Assembly: GCF_004118285.1 (NCBI RefSeq)
Contig: NZ_SDHY01000001.1
Span: 62,001-126,000, forward strand
Source: Aquirufa rosea
GTDB taxonomy: Bacteria; Bacteroidota; Bacteroidia; Cytophagales; Spirosomataceae
Length of the DNA stretch: 64,000 bases
Direction: 5' to 3'
Position numbers and translations under genes: made by a program. Of this stretch, positions 37,963-47,181 are shown piece after piece. The notes under the pieces were generated by a model. The model was not told the DNA's origin and did not search any database. It was given only the letters and a program-made list of their open reading frames with translations. Every line of letters begins with the position of its first letter. The first letter of the stretch is position 1.

Positions 37963-38527
37963 TTTTTGAATTCATTTGATTTTGTCTGACTTTACTTCCT
38001 TTTTTTCTTCCTTTTTTCAGGTAGGAGCGATGTCTGATATGTCTTTTTAGGCGGTATTTTTTATTGTATTTTAAACGTGTTTTTTGATAGTATTTGGTGC
38101 TAAACTTTGGGCTAGTTTCCATTTCTAAATATTGATAAGGAATTAGCATTTGTTCATTTTCAAAACCAATGATTTTTAATCTGACTTTAGTTAGTCCTAC
38201 TTTTCGAATATTCAATTGCTTTGCACTAATTTCAGTCAAATCAATTATTCTTCCAGATTTGTAGGGGCCTCGGTCATTAATACGAACAATAACAGATTTT
38301 TTATTTTGAAGGTTAGTGACTTCCACTAAGGTATTGAATGGGTAAACCCTATGTGCCGCAGTAAATTCTTTACGTTTTAAGACCTCAGAATTTGCAGTTT
38401 TTTTGTTGTAAAAACTTCGCGAATAGTAAGATGCTATCCCATAACTTTCATCTCCAAGGTTTTGTGAAACGGCTTGAAATGTCGAGTAATAGAAAAGAAG
38501 GAAAAGTATGATCCGGATCGAAGTCAT
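37931..38527 (-). CDS. RlpA-family septal ring lytic transglycosylase/lipoprotein-like protein
   Basis: Exported protein with signal peptide (MTSIRIILFLLFYYSTFQAVSQ) and a double-psi beta barrel: GIASYYSRSFYNKKTANSE, the AAHRVYPFNTLVEVTNL segment and RINDRGPYKSGRIIDLTEISA. The conserved Asp of INDRGP is present, as in RlpA proteins that cleave denuded glycan strands at the septum. After about residue 130 the tail is strongly basic (Lys/Arg-rich) and has no SPOR domain. The ATG at 38527 is preferred over a TTG five codons upstream. The stop lies 32 bases inside the DUF58 gene. Confidence 0.88.
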   Translation of the reverse strand: MTSIRIILFLLFYYSTFQAVSQNLGDESYGIASYYSRSFYNKKTANSEVLKRKEFTAAHRVYPFNTLVEVTNLQNKKSVIVRINDRGPYKSGRIIDLTEISAKQLNIRKVGLTKVRLKIIGFENEQMLIPYQYLEMETSPKFSTKYYQKTRLKYNKKYRLKRHIRHRSYLKKGRKKGSKVRQNQMNSKNAKKSSRGTK

Positions 38528-38642
38528 GCTGCAACTTATCAAATAACCTGCTTATTGTTTAATTTTTATGCTTATAATTTAAGTTATTCTATCTTTTGTG
38601 CAAAAATAGCATAATTTTTACCATGAAATTTCTATTTAAATT

Positions 38643-38673
38643 TTTGAGTGAATAAGAATAAATAGTAGATTTA
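38643..38673 (+). promoter_or_regulatory. Candidate promoter of the PUR-family gene
   Basis: TTTG (38643-38646), a 19-base spacer and TAGATTTA (38666-38673) fit the -33/-7 pattern with one mismatch in the last -7 base. The GTG start is 30 bases downstream. Confidence 0.4.
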
Positions 38674-38703
38674 CGCATTGTACAACTTAAATACTTATTT
38701 CAA

Positions 38704-39021
38704 GTGGAAGAAAGAGATAGAGAAGAATTGTTTTCAAAGAGAATTCGTGCTGGTAAAAGAACTTATTTTTTTGATGTTAAATCAACTCGTTCACAAGATT
38801 ATTACATTACCATAACTGAAAGCCGCCGTCACCAGAAAGAGGATGGCTTTGTGTATGAAAAGCATAAAATGTTCCTTTATAAAGAGGATTTTGACAAATT
38901 TATGGATGGATTGAAAGAGGCAGTAGATCATGTGAAGACTGAATTAATGCCTGATGTAGATTTTTCTCAGTTTAACCGCGATGAGGATGAATTTGGAGGA
39001 TCTGATTTGAAGTGGGAATAA
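38704..39021 (+). CDS. PUR-family DNA/RNA-binding protein (DUF3276)
   Basis: Small nucleic-acid-binding protein of 105 residues. The whole chain matches the bacterial PUR repeat: ELFSKRIRAGKRTYFFDVKS, DYYITITESRR, FVYEKHKMFLYKEDFDKFMDGL, then an acidic tail (EDEFGGSDLKWE). Borrelia relatives (BpuR) bind single-stranded DNA and RNA; the job in Bacteroidota is unknown. The start is GTG at 38704 (no ATG in this position). It has its own candidate promoter and a terminator, so it is probably monocistronic. Confidence 0.9.
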   Translation: MEERDREELFSKRIRAGKRTYFFDVKSTRSQDYYITITESRRHQKEDGFVYEKHKMFLYKEDFDKFMDGLKEAVDHVKTELMPDVDFSQFNRDEDEFGGSDLKWE

Positions 39022-39041
39022 AAAAAGATCAATATTTTGTG

Positions 39042-39069
39042 AAAAGCCTCTGCCACAGCAGGGGCTTTT
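39042..39069 (+). terminator. Rho-independent terminator after the PUR-family gene
   Basis: An 11-bp stem with one G-T pair (AAAAGCCTCTG 39042-39052 with CAGGGGCTTTT 39059-39069), a 6-base loop and a T-rich tail. Confidence 0.87.
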
Positions 39070-39082
39070 TAATTTTTAGCCG

Positions 39083-39090
39083 TACTTTTG
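39083..39090 (+). promoter_or_regulatory. -7 promoter element of ychF
   Basis: TACTTTTG is a perfect TAnnTTTG box 22 bases before the ychF ATG. The -33 region overlaps the preceding terminator and shows no clear TTTG. Confidence 0.5.
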
Positions 39091-39111
39091 TATTTTATTT
39101 AATTAAATTAT

Positions 39112-40215
39112 ATGGGATTAACGTGTGGCATTGTGGGTTTACCCAACGTTGGAAAGTCAACTCTATTTAGTGCTATTTCTTCAAACAAGGCAGAAGCAGC
39201 CAATTATCCATTTTGTACTATTGAGCCGAACGTAGGAATAGTAACTGTTCCTGACGAGCGTTTGTCAATATTAGAGGCTTTGGTAAAGCCTCAACGTGTT
39301 TTACCAACCGTGATAGAATTTACTGATATTGCGGGCTTGGTGAAAGGAGCTTCTCAAGGTGCAGGTTTAGGAAATAAGTTCTTGGCCAATATTCGTGAAG
39401 TAGATGCAATTATACATGTGGTACGTTGCTTTGAAGATGAAAACATAGTTCACGTTGAAGGACGTGTGAATCCCGTAAGCGATAAGGAAATCATTGATAT
39501 GGAGTTGCAATTGAAAGATTTAGACTCTGTAGATAAAAAAATTTCCAAAACAGAACGAGCTGCCAAAGCTGGAGATGCCAAAGCGAAGCAAGAATTAGCA
39601 GCTTTGCAACAGTTTAAGGCGGCTTTAGAGGCTGGTAAATCTGCCAGAACAGTCGTATTGGATCCTGAAATTAGATCGGCAGCCATTGGTGATTTATTCT
39701 TATTAACTGATAAGCCTGTAATTTATGTGGCCAATGTGGATGAATCTGCCTTAGCTAATGGAGGAAATGAGTACGTTGATCAGCTTAGAGAAAATGTACA
39801 GGCAGAGAATGCGGAAGTAATCGTTGTTTGTGCGGCACTTGAAGCTCAAATTGCTGAAATAGAGGATCCAGAGGAAAGAGCTATGTTTTTAGGTGAATAT
39901 GGTTTAACAGAATCTGGTTTGAGTAAGTTGATTCGTAGTTCTTACTATTTACTGAATTTGATTACTTATTTTACAGCAGGTGTACAGGAGGTTCGTGCTT
40001 GGACCATTCAGAAGGGGTGGAAAGCTCCACAAGCAGCTGGGGTTATTCATACCGATTTTGAAAAAGGCTTTATACGTGCTGAGGTAATTAAATTAGAAGA
40101 TTATCAAGCTCTTAAAACTGAATTAGCATGTAAAGAGGCGGGTAAAATGAGTGTGGAAGGTAAGGAATATGTCGTGCAAGATGGTGATATCATGCACTTT
40201 AGATTTAATGTTTAA
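39112..40215 (+). CDS. ychF: Redox-regulated ATPase YchF (OLA1 family)
   Basis: Obg-family P-loop protein that prefers ATP and binds the ribosome. The 367 residues show G1 [14 protein letters not shown]3 [19 protein letters not shown], a coiled-coil insertion (about 130-190) and the C-terminal TGS domain ([53 protein letters not shown]). The G4 position reads NVDE, consistent with ATP preference. It is monocistronic and meets the convergent Plug gene with a 1-base gap. Confidence 0.97.
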   Translation: MGLTCGIVGLPNVGKSTLFSAISSNKAEAANYPFCTIEPNVGIVTVPDERLSILEALVKPQRVLPTVIEFTDIAGLVKGASQGAGLGNKFLANIREVDAIIHVVRCFEDENIVHVEGRVNPVSDKEIIDMELQLKDLDSVDKKISKTERAAKAGDAKAKQELAALQQFKAALEAGKSARTVVLDPEIRSAAIGDLFLLTDKPVIYVANVDESALANGGNEYVDQLRENVQAENAEVIVVCAALEAQIAEIEDPEERAMFLGEYGLTESGLSKLIRSSYYLLNLITYFTAGVQEVRAWTIQKGWKAPQAAGVIHTDFEKGFIRAEVIKLEDYQALKTELACKEAGKMSVEGKEYVVQDGDIMHFRFNV

Positions 40216-40216
40216 A

Positions 40217-41455
40217 TCATGGATAAATCAATTTTTGGTAGCCTAATAAGGAATCATGGCGGTCGCCAGGTTTTTTAAAATAGACTAATACCTCATAGGT
40301 ATTTTCAGTTTGTGAGTAATTTCCTTCCAATTTTTCATGGTAAGGGCTACTTGCAAACAAATAGTTATATATACCCTGTTTTAACAAAATCCTTTTGGTA
40401 TACATTTGCTTAGTAGCATCGTATTCCATAAGATTAAGAGGGCCTTTCTCAAATTGATTAAATCCTCCAACGACATATATTTTACTATCAGGTATTTCTT
40501 CCGTTTTAAGTTGGAAAAGACACCATATATAATCCGAGGCAACCGATGAATTCCCATTTTCGTAGTTATCAATAACAAATGAGCCATCGAAGTCGGGTCT
40601 TTGAATATAGGAGTAATTCCCTTGTGGAACTTCGGGCATGGTGCTGATTTCTGTATATGCATCGCTTTGACGAATACTTTCCACAAAGGTCATTTTTTGT
40701 TGGGTACTAGATAGATTTATCAATCTAAATTCATTTCCGCCTGGAATTACATTTTCATTTTCATAAAATGGAAAACTAATGCGTCTTTCTTGTCCGTTAA
40801 TTTGTGCCCGCGGTATTTTGTGTAAGTAATTCTCATTTTGATAATTTTTTCTCAAAATGATGCGTAAACCCTCCTCCGAATTAAGCATGATATCATTGGG
40901 GTACAGGAGGCTTAAATCAATGGCCTGATGTGTATTTCTAAGGTGGTTAGGTCGAGCAAATGATATTTTAGCAGCAATGGTTATCGCATTTTCATAAACC
41001 GAGAATCGTTTGGTAAATACAGTATCTCTTTTATTTCTTTGGGCATATACCATGGCTATGTAATTGCCTGATATTCTGACTTTTGGTAATGGTATTTGAT
41101 AATGTAAATAGGGAATTTTAGTTCCGAATGAATTTCTTGGAGACCGAATTGGAACATCATTGAAGTCCTGCAAATATTCTATTTCAGAAAGTGAAGACGC
41201 TTGCCAATCGGCTTGGCAATGTATAATTCTCAATTGATAATTTAAGTTTTTTAAGCCTAAGTCATCAAAGGATAATTGATAATTTCCTTGACTCGATAGA
41301 TCAATGACAGGATTATCATTTAAAATGCTTTTTTCCTCCGGCTTGCTTAACAAGATGGTTTGAATATCGGACTTGAATTTTTTACTGGATATTTGTCCAT
41401 AGGTGATTGAACTCAAGAGTAGACAAAGCCAAGAAAAAAAAATCCGGTTCAACAT
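40217..41455 (-). CDS. Type IX secretion system Plug protein (DUF5103)
   Basis: Exported 412-residue protein with signal peptide (MLNRIFFSWLCLLLSSITYGQ). The DUF5103 layout is visible: N-terminal beta domain with LKNLNYQLRIIHCQADWQAS and LSEIEYLQDFNDVPIRSPRNSF, then IPLPKVRISGNYIAMVYAQ, and a C-terminal E-set/glycogen-binding-like domain (VVGGFNQFEKGPLNLMEYD). In Flavobacterium johnsoniae this protein plugs the periplasmic side of the SprA channel when no cargo receptor is bound (established). It should therefore work with the SprA encoded at 2.3-9.5 kb. It lies 3 bases after the ABC-F gene on the same strand. Confidence 0.87.
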   Translation of the reverse strand: MLNRIFFSWLCLLLSSITYGQISSKKFKSDIQTILLSKPEEKSILNDNPVIDLSSQGNYQLSFDDLGLKNLNYQLRIIHCQADWQASSLSEIEYLQDFNDVPIRSPRNSFGTKIPYLHYQIPLPKVRISGNYIAMVYAQRNKRDTVFTKRFSVYENAITIAAKISFARPNHLRNTHQAIDLSLLYPNDIMLNSEEGLRIILRKNYQNENYLHKIPRAQINGQERRISFPFYENENVIPGGNEFRLINLSSTQQKMTFVESIRQSDAYTEISTMPEVPQGNYSYIQRPDFDGSFVIDNYENGNSSVASDYIWCLFQLKTEEIPDSKIYVVGGFNQFEKGPLNLMEYDATKQMYTKRILLKQGIYNYLFASSPYHEKLEGNYSQTENTYEVLVYFKKPGDRHDSLLGYQKLIYP

Positions 41456-41458
41456 GAT

Positions 41459-43339
41459 TTAAGCGATTAATTCTTCCCATTCCTGCATCACTTGATTTAG
41501 TTCATCGGAAATGTTTTTTAGGTCGTTCTCTAAATTCTTTAACTCTTGGAATTCCTTATTTTGAGCTAATTCAGCCATTTTAGTCTCCATCTCAGTTTTA
41601 GCATTTTCTAATTCCATTATTTTCCCTTCCAGTTTTTCAATTTGTTTGCTTTGGTTGATGACTGGTGTTTTCGGACTTACCGTTTTTTCAAGTTCAGGTT
41701 TTAGTTTCTCAACGGGCTTTTTATTATCAGCACTTATTTCTCCCTTTCTGCTCTCTTGCCAAGTTTCATATTCTTCAAATGTTCCAGGGTATTCCTTTAT
41801 TTCATAATCCTCTAAGTACCAGATTTTATTGGCAATTTGTGAAACAAAGAAACGGTCATGTGAAACAACTACATAACTACCTTCATACTGTTGCAATGCT
41901 TGAATTAAAATATTGACCGACTGCATGTCGAGGTGGTTGGTAGGCTCATCCAACAACAAAAAATTGGCCTGCGAAATCAATACTTTGGCTAAGGCTACTC
42001 TGGATTTTTCACCCCCAGAAAGTACTTTGATTTTCTTAAATACTTCTTCTCCGGAGAATAAGAAACAACCCAAAATACTCCTCAATTCCATTTCGGTTTT
42101 GGTCGTACCTGTCATTTTTAGTTCATCCAGCAGCGTGTTTTCAACTTGCAAACTTTCTAATTGATGTTGGGCAAAAAAGGATTCAATAACGTTATGTCCT
42201 AATCTTCTAACCCCTTCAATATCCTCTGTTCCTGATATAATTCGAAGTAACGTAGATTTACCTTTTCCATTAGCACCAATCAGCGCAATTTTATCTCCGC
42301 GATTGATAGTGGCTGAGGTGTTTTTTAGAATAATTTTCTCTCCATAAGCCTTCGATATTTGTTCTAAAAATAGAATGAATCTACCAGGCTGAGTACCAAA
42401 ATTGAATTTGAAATTTACTTTGGCTTTTTCATCGATGACATCATCAATTAACTCAATTTTATCCAAGGCTTTTACCCTAGATTGAACCTGTCGAGCTTTA
42501 GAGGCCTTAGCTTTAAAGCGTTCAATAAACCTTTCCGTCTGGCGTATCTGCGCCTGTTGATTTTCATATGCCCCTTTTTGTACTTCATTTCTCAAGGCTT
42601 TTTCTTCCAAATAAAAGGAATAATTCCCTGGATATAAGGTGATTTTGGCATTAGATACTTCTGCAATATGATCTATGGTTCTATCAAGAAAATAGCGGTC
42701 GTGAGATACAACAACTATGGAACCTTCGTAATCGTGAATGTATTTTTCTACCCATTCAATGGAAGGTAAGTCCAAGTGGTTGGTAGGTTCATCCAATAAT
42801 AGTAAAGCCGGTTTTTGTAAAAGTAATTTGGCTAACATGACCCGCATTCGCCAACCTCCTGAAAATAATCGAAGTGGTCTGGATAAATCCTCGGTAGAAA
42901 AACCTAGTCCTTCTAATATTTCTTCTGTTTTCGCTTGGATGGTATATCCATCTAAACGCTCGAATTCCTCTTGAAGATGAGCAAGGGTGTCGATGTCCTT
43001 GTCTTCATAATTGGTTTCCATCTTCTGCAAGACGGCATCTATTTTGTGTTGGAGCTCCAGCTGCTTTTCGAAAGCTTGCATGGCAACCTCCAAGATACTG
43101 TCATCAGTTTGATAGGAAAGTAAATCTTGGTTCAAAAACCCAATGGTACATTCACCCGATTTGGAAATGGTTCCTCCATCAGGAGTATATTCCCCAGAAA
43201 TGAGCCGAAGTAAAGTTGATTTACCAGTACCATTGGCCCCGATAAGGCCAATCTTGGTTTTTGGTTTGATATGTAAATTGGCATTTTCGTATAATGCCCG
43301 GCTACCGAAATAGAAACTTAAATTGGATATGGATAACAT
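41459..43339 (-). CDS. ABC-F family ATPase (ribosome-associated, Uup/YdiF-like)
   Basis: Two ABC modules in one soluble chain of 626 residues. First: Walker A GANGTGKSTLLR, signature LFSGGWRMRVMLA and LLLLDEPTNHLDLPS. Second: Walker A GANGKGKSTLLR, signature LSGGEKSRVALA and LLLDEPTNHLDMQS. The inter-domain linker is about 240-320 and a C-terminal coiled coil (about 555-626, KQIEKLEGKIMELENAKTEM) resembles Uup. ABC-F proteins bind the ribosomal E site and rescue stalled complexes; whether this one gives antibiotic protection cannot be judged. The Plug gene follows after 3 bases and the glutamate-synthase-like gene ends 23 bases upstream. Confidence 0.92.
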   Translation of the reverse strand: MLSISNLSFYFGSRALYENANLHIKPKTKIGLIGANGTGKSTLLRLISGEYTPDGGTISKSGECTIGFLNQDLLSYQTDDSILEVAMQAFEKQLELQHKIDAVLQKMETNYEDKDIDTLAHLQEEFERLDGYTIQAKTEEILEGLGFSTEDLSRPLRLFSGGWRMRVMLAKLLLQKPALLLLDEPTNHLDLPSIEWVEKYIHDYEGSIVVVSHDRYFLDRTIDHIAEVSNAKITLYPGNYSFYLEEKALRNEVQKGAYENQQAQIRQTERFIERFKAKASKARQVQSRVKALDKIELIDDVIDEKAKVNFKFNFGTQPGRFILFLEQISKAYGEKIILKNTSATINRGDKIALIGANGKGKSTLLRIISGTEDIEGVRRLGHNVIESFFAQHQLESLQVENTLLDELKMTGTTKTEMELRSILGCFLFSGEEVFKKIKVLSGGEKSRVALAKVLISQANFLLLDEPTNHLDMQSVNILIQALQQYEGSYVVVSHDRFFVSQIANKIWYLEDYEIKEYPGTFEEYETWQESRKGEISADNKKPVEKLKPELEKTVSPKTPVINQSKQIEKLEGKIMELENAKTEMETKMAELAQNKEFQELKNLENDLKNISDELNQVMQEWEELIA

Positions 43340-43362
43340 GCCACAAAGATAACCAATCCTTT

Positions 43363-44952
43363 TTAAACCTGTGGTGCAAATGCCAATCGTTTTCTAGCAC
43401 CTTCACCCCCTAAATGAGAACAAGTCAATAATTCTCGGAATCCGTCATATTTGACTGGGTCTTTATGGTAACCTAAAGACTTGGACAGGGCAATAGTACG
43501 GTTGTTGTCACCCATGGAAAATTCAATATCATCCATGGTTATTTGGCAAGGATGCTCATAGCCACAGGCATGTGTTATTTCTCCTATTTCCTTAACCAAA
43601 GTATGGTGGTATAAATAAAATCGTTCACTTTTTAAGGTCACATCGATACCTGCTTGCAACCACTTATTAGAGGTGGCAATTCCAGTAGGGCAGTGGTTGG
43701 TATGGCATTTTTGCGCTTGAATACATCCAATAGACAACATGGCTTCTCTGGCAATATTGATAGAGTCAGCTCCCATAGCAAAAGCCATCAAGGCTTTTTC
43801 TGGAAATCCCAATTTTCCTGAGGCAATAAAAAATAGGTGTTCTGTTAATCCTTGTCTTTGGAATATTTGATACACCTTGGCAAAGGCAAAGGTAAATGGC
43901 ATGGAAACGTGGTCAGCAAAGGCATGGGGTGCAGCTCCTGTTCCTCCTTCACCTCCATCAATGGTGATAAAATCGGGTCCTTTGCCTGTTTTCTTCATGT
44001 ATAAGGCAAGCTCTTCCCATTGTTCTAATTTCCCGATGGCTGATTTTATACCAACAGGTAATCCCGTGGCATCGGCCATTTTTTCTATAAAATCTACCAT
44101 TTCTGGAATGGTGGTAAATTCAGCATGAAAGGCAGGAGAAAAGGCATCTTTACCCACAGGGATATGACGAATTTCGGCAATTTCCTTATTGACTTTGGCT
44201 GCAGGTAACATGCCACCTTTTCCTGGTTTGGCGCCTTGAGAAAGTTTTAATTCGATGGCTCTTAACCTTGGATTAGCATTTACCTTTTCAACTAATTTTT
44301 CCATTGAAAATTTTCCATCTAAATCCCTCACTCCAAAATAAGCTGTTCCAATATTTAGGACAACATCCGCTCCCATTTGGTGATATGGTGAAAGAGAACC
44401 TTCACCGGTGTTGTGGAAACAGCCTGCTAGGTAAGCCCCTTTGTTTAAAGATTCTACAGCTTTTGCTGATAAAGATCCATAACTCATACCCGAAATATTA
44501 ATTATTGAATAGGGTCTAAAAGGTCTTTTTCTTCCATGATATGTACCAATAACTTTGGCTGCTGGAATTACTCCGGGATTAGTTCTAAATGGATGATCTT
44601 TGGGAGGATTAAATCCCATCATGGCATTTTTGATGAAAATATAGCCTGGTGAGTTAAAATCTTGGTCGCTGCCAAAACCTTGAAGGTTATTTTCATTCTT
44701 CGAAGAGGCGTAAATCCATGATCTTTCTTGTCTATTGAAAGGAAGTTCCTCCCGGTTATTGGCCACAATGTATTGACGAATTTCTGGACCAATCATTTCA
44801 ATCCAGTACCTAAAATGTCCAATGATAGGAAAATTGTGCGTAATGGTATGGCTTTTTTGTATAAAAATGTCTCTAATAACGACAGCAATAACGACTAAAA
44901 TGAACCAAAACCAGAAAGATTGCGCGATTTCAAAAAGGTAGGATAGTAGCAT
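43363..44952 (-). CDS. FMN-binding glutamate synthase family protein
   Basis: GltB central/FMN-domain-only protein (529 aa), without glutaminase or GXGXG domains. The N terminus is a membrane segment (FWFWFILVVIAVVIRDIFI). Signature regions: INISGMSYGSLSAKAVESLN, GCFHNTGEGSLSPYH, ELKLSQGAKPGKGGMLPAAK, TIDGGEGGTGAAPHAFADH, and the cysteine cluster IGCIQAQKCHTNHCPTGIAT for a 3Fe-4S centre. Such stand-alone proteins are widespread in Bacteroidota; real glutamate synthase activity is not established. It begins the minus-strand run with the ABC-F and Plug genes and is divergent from the Ldh-family gene. Confidence 0.9.
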   Translation of the reverse strand: MLLSYLFEIAQSFWFWFILVVIAVVIRDIFIQKSHTITHNFPIIGHFRYWIEMIGPEIRQYIVANNREELPFNRQERSWIYASSKNENNLQGFGSDQDFNSPGYIFIKNAMMGFNPPKDHPFRTNPGVIPAAKVIGTYHGRKRPFRPYSIINISGMSYGSLSAKAVESLNKGAYLAGCFHNTGEGSLSPYHQMGADVVLNIGTAYFGVRDLDGKFSMEKLVEKVNANPRLRAIELKLSQGAKPGKGGMLPAAKVNKEIAEIRHIPVGKDAFSPAFHAEFTTIPEMVDFIEKMADATGLPVGIKSAIGKLEQWEELALYMKKTGKGPDFITIDGGEGGTGAAPHAFADHVSMPFTFAFAKVYQIFQRQGLTEHLFFIASGKLGFPEKALMAFAMGADSINIAREAMLSIGCIQAQKCHTNHCPTGIATSNKWLQAGIDVTLKSERFYLYHHTLVKEIGEITHACGYEHPCQITMDDIEFSMGDNNRTIALSKSLGYHKDPVKYDGFRELLTCSHLGGEGARKRLAFAPQV

Positions 44953-45038
44953 AATTTGATGAAGTATTATTTCGACAAAGCGAATATACTAAACAACGGT
45001 GGCATGCCATTAAAAGTTTTATTAGCCCATAATATTTT

Positions 45039-45046
45039 TATCTTTG
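45039..45046 (+). promoter_or_regulatory. -7 promoter element of the Ldh-family gene
   Basis: TATCTTTG is a perfect TAnnTTTG box. It ends only 8 bases before the ATG at 45055, predicting a nearly leaderless mRNA. Confidence 0.55.
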
Positions 45047-45054
45047 TGCTTTGA

Positions 45055-46143
45055 ATGAAGACTATGCAAGCAGATTATCATCGCTTACAAAATTTTGTGG
45101 CTTCCGTTTTTGAGTCCATCGGGACTCCCGAAAGCCAAGCTCAATTAGCCGCTGAAGTTTTAGTATCAGCTGACGCTCGAGGAATAGATTCACATGGGGT
45201 AGCTAGATTAGCTGGGTATATCCGATTATTTGACCACGGGCGTTTAAATCCTAATCCTCAAATTGCTATTGTTCATGAAACGCCCTCCACGGCTGTCATT
45301 GATGGTGATAAAGGTTTGGGATTGGTTGTGGCGCCTCGTGCTATGGAAATAGCTTGTGAAAAAGCCAATTTGGCAGGTACAGGATGGGTGGCAGTAAGAA
45401 ATTCTAACCATTTTGGTATCGCGGGATATCATGCTATGAAAGCCCTAGACCATGAAATGATCGGTTGGGCTATGACACATGCGGCTCCATTGGTAACGCC
45501 CACTTTTTCGAGAGAAAGATTATTAGGAACGAATCCAATTGCCATAGCTATTCCTGCTCAAACGGAACCTCCTTTTGTAGCGGATTTCGCATCCACTGCG
45601 GTAGCCTATGGAAAATTAGAAATTCTTCAAAGGAAAGGATTAGATACTCCTGATGGTTGGGTGCAAGATGCTGATGGGAATCCTTGTAACGATGCTTTTG
45701 CGATAAAAAATGGTGGTGCATTGTTGCCATTAGGAGGTGATAGAGAACATGGTTCACATAAAGGTTATGCTTTAGGCGCTATGGTAGACATACTTTCAGG
45801 TGTTTTATCAGGAGCTAATTTTGGTCCTTGGGTGCCTCCATTTGCCACAGCAGGATTTATGTCAGCAGGTGAATCCGTAGGTATAGGAACAGGCCATTTT
45901 CTTGGCGCTATGCGCGTAGATTCCTTCCGTCCGGCAGAAGAGTTTAAATACGATATGGATAAATGGATTCAGCGTTTTAGGTCGGCAGAAGCAGTGGACG
46001 GGAAGCAAGTGATCATTCCTGGTGACCCAGAAAGAATTTTAGAAGCTGAACGAAAATCCATGGGAATTCCTTTGTTGGAGCCAGTTGTCGCTGATTTAAA
46101 AGCATTGTCAAAACGTTTTAATTTACCTTTTTCGATCGCCTAA
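45055..46143 (+). CDS. Ldh-family (malate/L-lactate/ureidoglycolate-type) NAD(P) oxidoreductase
   Basis: A 362-residue member of the type II malate/L-lactate dehydrogenase fold, unrelated to classical LDH. Seen: ADARGIDSHGVARLAGYIRL (catalytic His in DSHG), VAVRNSNHFGIAGYHAM, MTHAAPLVTPTFSRERLLGT, the ASTAVAYGKLEILQRKG loop and GSHKGYALGAMVDILSGVLS. The substrate could be malate, lactate or another 2-hydroxyacid; sequence alone does not decide. It has a promoter box almost on its start codon and is followed 4 bases later by mltG. Confidence 0.9.
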   Translation: MKTMQADYHRLQNFVASVFESIGTPESQAQLAAEVLVSADARGIDSHGVARLAGYIRLFDHGRLNPNPQIAIVHETPSTAVIDGDKGLGLVVAPRAMEIACEKANLAGTGWVAVRNSNHFGIAGYHAMKALDHEMIGWAMTHAAPLVTPTFSRERLLGTNPIAIAIPAQTEPPFVADFASTAVAYGKLEILQRKGLDTPDGWVQDADGNPCNDAFAIKNGGALLPLGGDREHGSHKGYALGAMVDILSGVLSGANFGPWVPPFATAGFMSAGESVGIGTGHFLGAMRVDSFRPAEEFKYDMDKWIQRFRSAEAVDGKQVIIPGDPERILEAERKSMGIPLLEPVVADLKALSKRFNLPFSIA

Positions 46144-46147
46144 ATTG

Positions 46148-47179
46148 ATGGATAATAAAAAAATCAAAATCGCCATTCTCGTTTTTTCATTGCTTGCTGC
46201 CATGTTTTCATATTATGTTTGGCAAGTATTTAAAACACCTAATTTTGATGTAAAGGCTGAAAAACCATTTGTTTTATTGATTCCTAAAGGAGCAAATTTC
46301 CAAACGGTCTTAGATACCCTCAATAAGCATCAATTGGTTCGAGATCAATTGAGTTTTCGCTTTTTAGCTAAATTGATGTCTTATCCTGAAAAGGTGAAAG
46401 CCGGTAGATATTTGATCTATTCAGAATCAGGTAATTTTGAGATTTTAAGGAAATTAAGAAACGGTCGACAAGATGCTATTAGATTGGTTATCAATACGTT
46501 TCGTTTGAAAGAGGATATTGCTGGAAAACTTTCTAAACAATTACCATTTGACTCTACATTTATTCTCAAACAATTAGATTCCAATGCTTATTTAAGTCAA
46601 TATGGCTTTAACAAAGAAACGGTTCCCTGCTTATTTATTCCAAACACCTATGAAATTCTGTGGACCTCTTCATTTGACTCATTTATGTTGAAAATGAATA
46701 AAGAATACAAGAAATTTTGGAATACAGACAGACAAACACAAGCTGAAAAATTAGCCTTATCACCTACGGAGGTGGGTATTTTAGCTTCTATTGTGGAAGG
46801 AGAGAGTAAAAAATCGGATGAGCAAGCTAGAATTGCAGGTGTTTATTGGAACCGATTAAAAACAGGTATGCCTTTGCAAGCTGACCCTACCATCGTTTTT
46901 GCCTGGAAGGATTTTACTATTAAAAGAGTAACGGGAAAGTATACGGCCATTAATTCACCTTACAATACTTATCGTTTAAGTGGTTTGCCTCCTGGCCCCA
47001 TTTCCATTCCATCGCCTCAAGTAATGGATAAGGTGTTAAACTTAGAGAAACACAGTTACCTATATTTTTGCGCAAAAGAGGATTTCTCTGGATACCATTC
47101 TTTTGCAACAAGTTATGAGGAACATATGCAGAATGCCAAGAGATACCAAAATGCCTTAGATGCATTGAAAATCAAGTAA
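46148..47179 (+). CDS. mltG: Endolytic murein transglycosylase MltG
   Basis: Inner-membrane transglycosylase that cuts nascent glycan strands and ends polymerisation. The 343 residues have a single N-terminal transmembrane helix (about 6-24), a LysM-like region and the YceG domain with catalytic Glu E217 in ILASIVEGESKKSDEQARIA, followed by VYWNRLKTGMPLQADPT, INSPYNTYRLSGLPPGPIS and YLYFCAKEDFSGYHSFA. ATG at 46148 is chosen over the TTG one codon earlier. The thioesterase gene starts 2 bases after its stop. Confidence 0.95.
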   Translation: MDNKKIKIAILVFSLLAAMFSYYVWQVFKTPNFDVKAEKPFVLLIPKGANFQTVLDTLNKHQLVRDQLSFRFLAKLMSYPEKVKAGRYLIYSESGNFEILRKLRNGRQDAIRLVINTFRLKEDIAGKLSKQLPFDSTFILKQLDSNAYLSQYGFNKETVPCLFIPNTYEILWTSSFDSFMLKMNKEYKKFWNTDRQTQAEKLALSPTEVGILASIVEGESKKSDEQARIAGVYWNRLKTGMPLQADPTIVFAWKDFTIKRVTGKYTAINSPYNTYRLSGLPPGPISIPSPQVMDKVLNLEKHSYLYFCAKEDFSGYHSFATSYEEHMQNAKRYQNALDALKIK

Positions 47180-47181
47180 TT

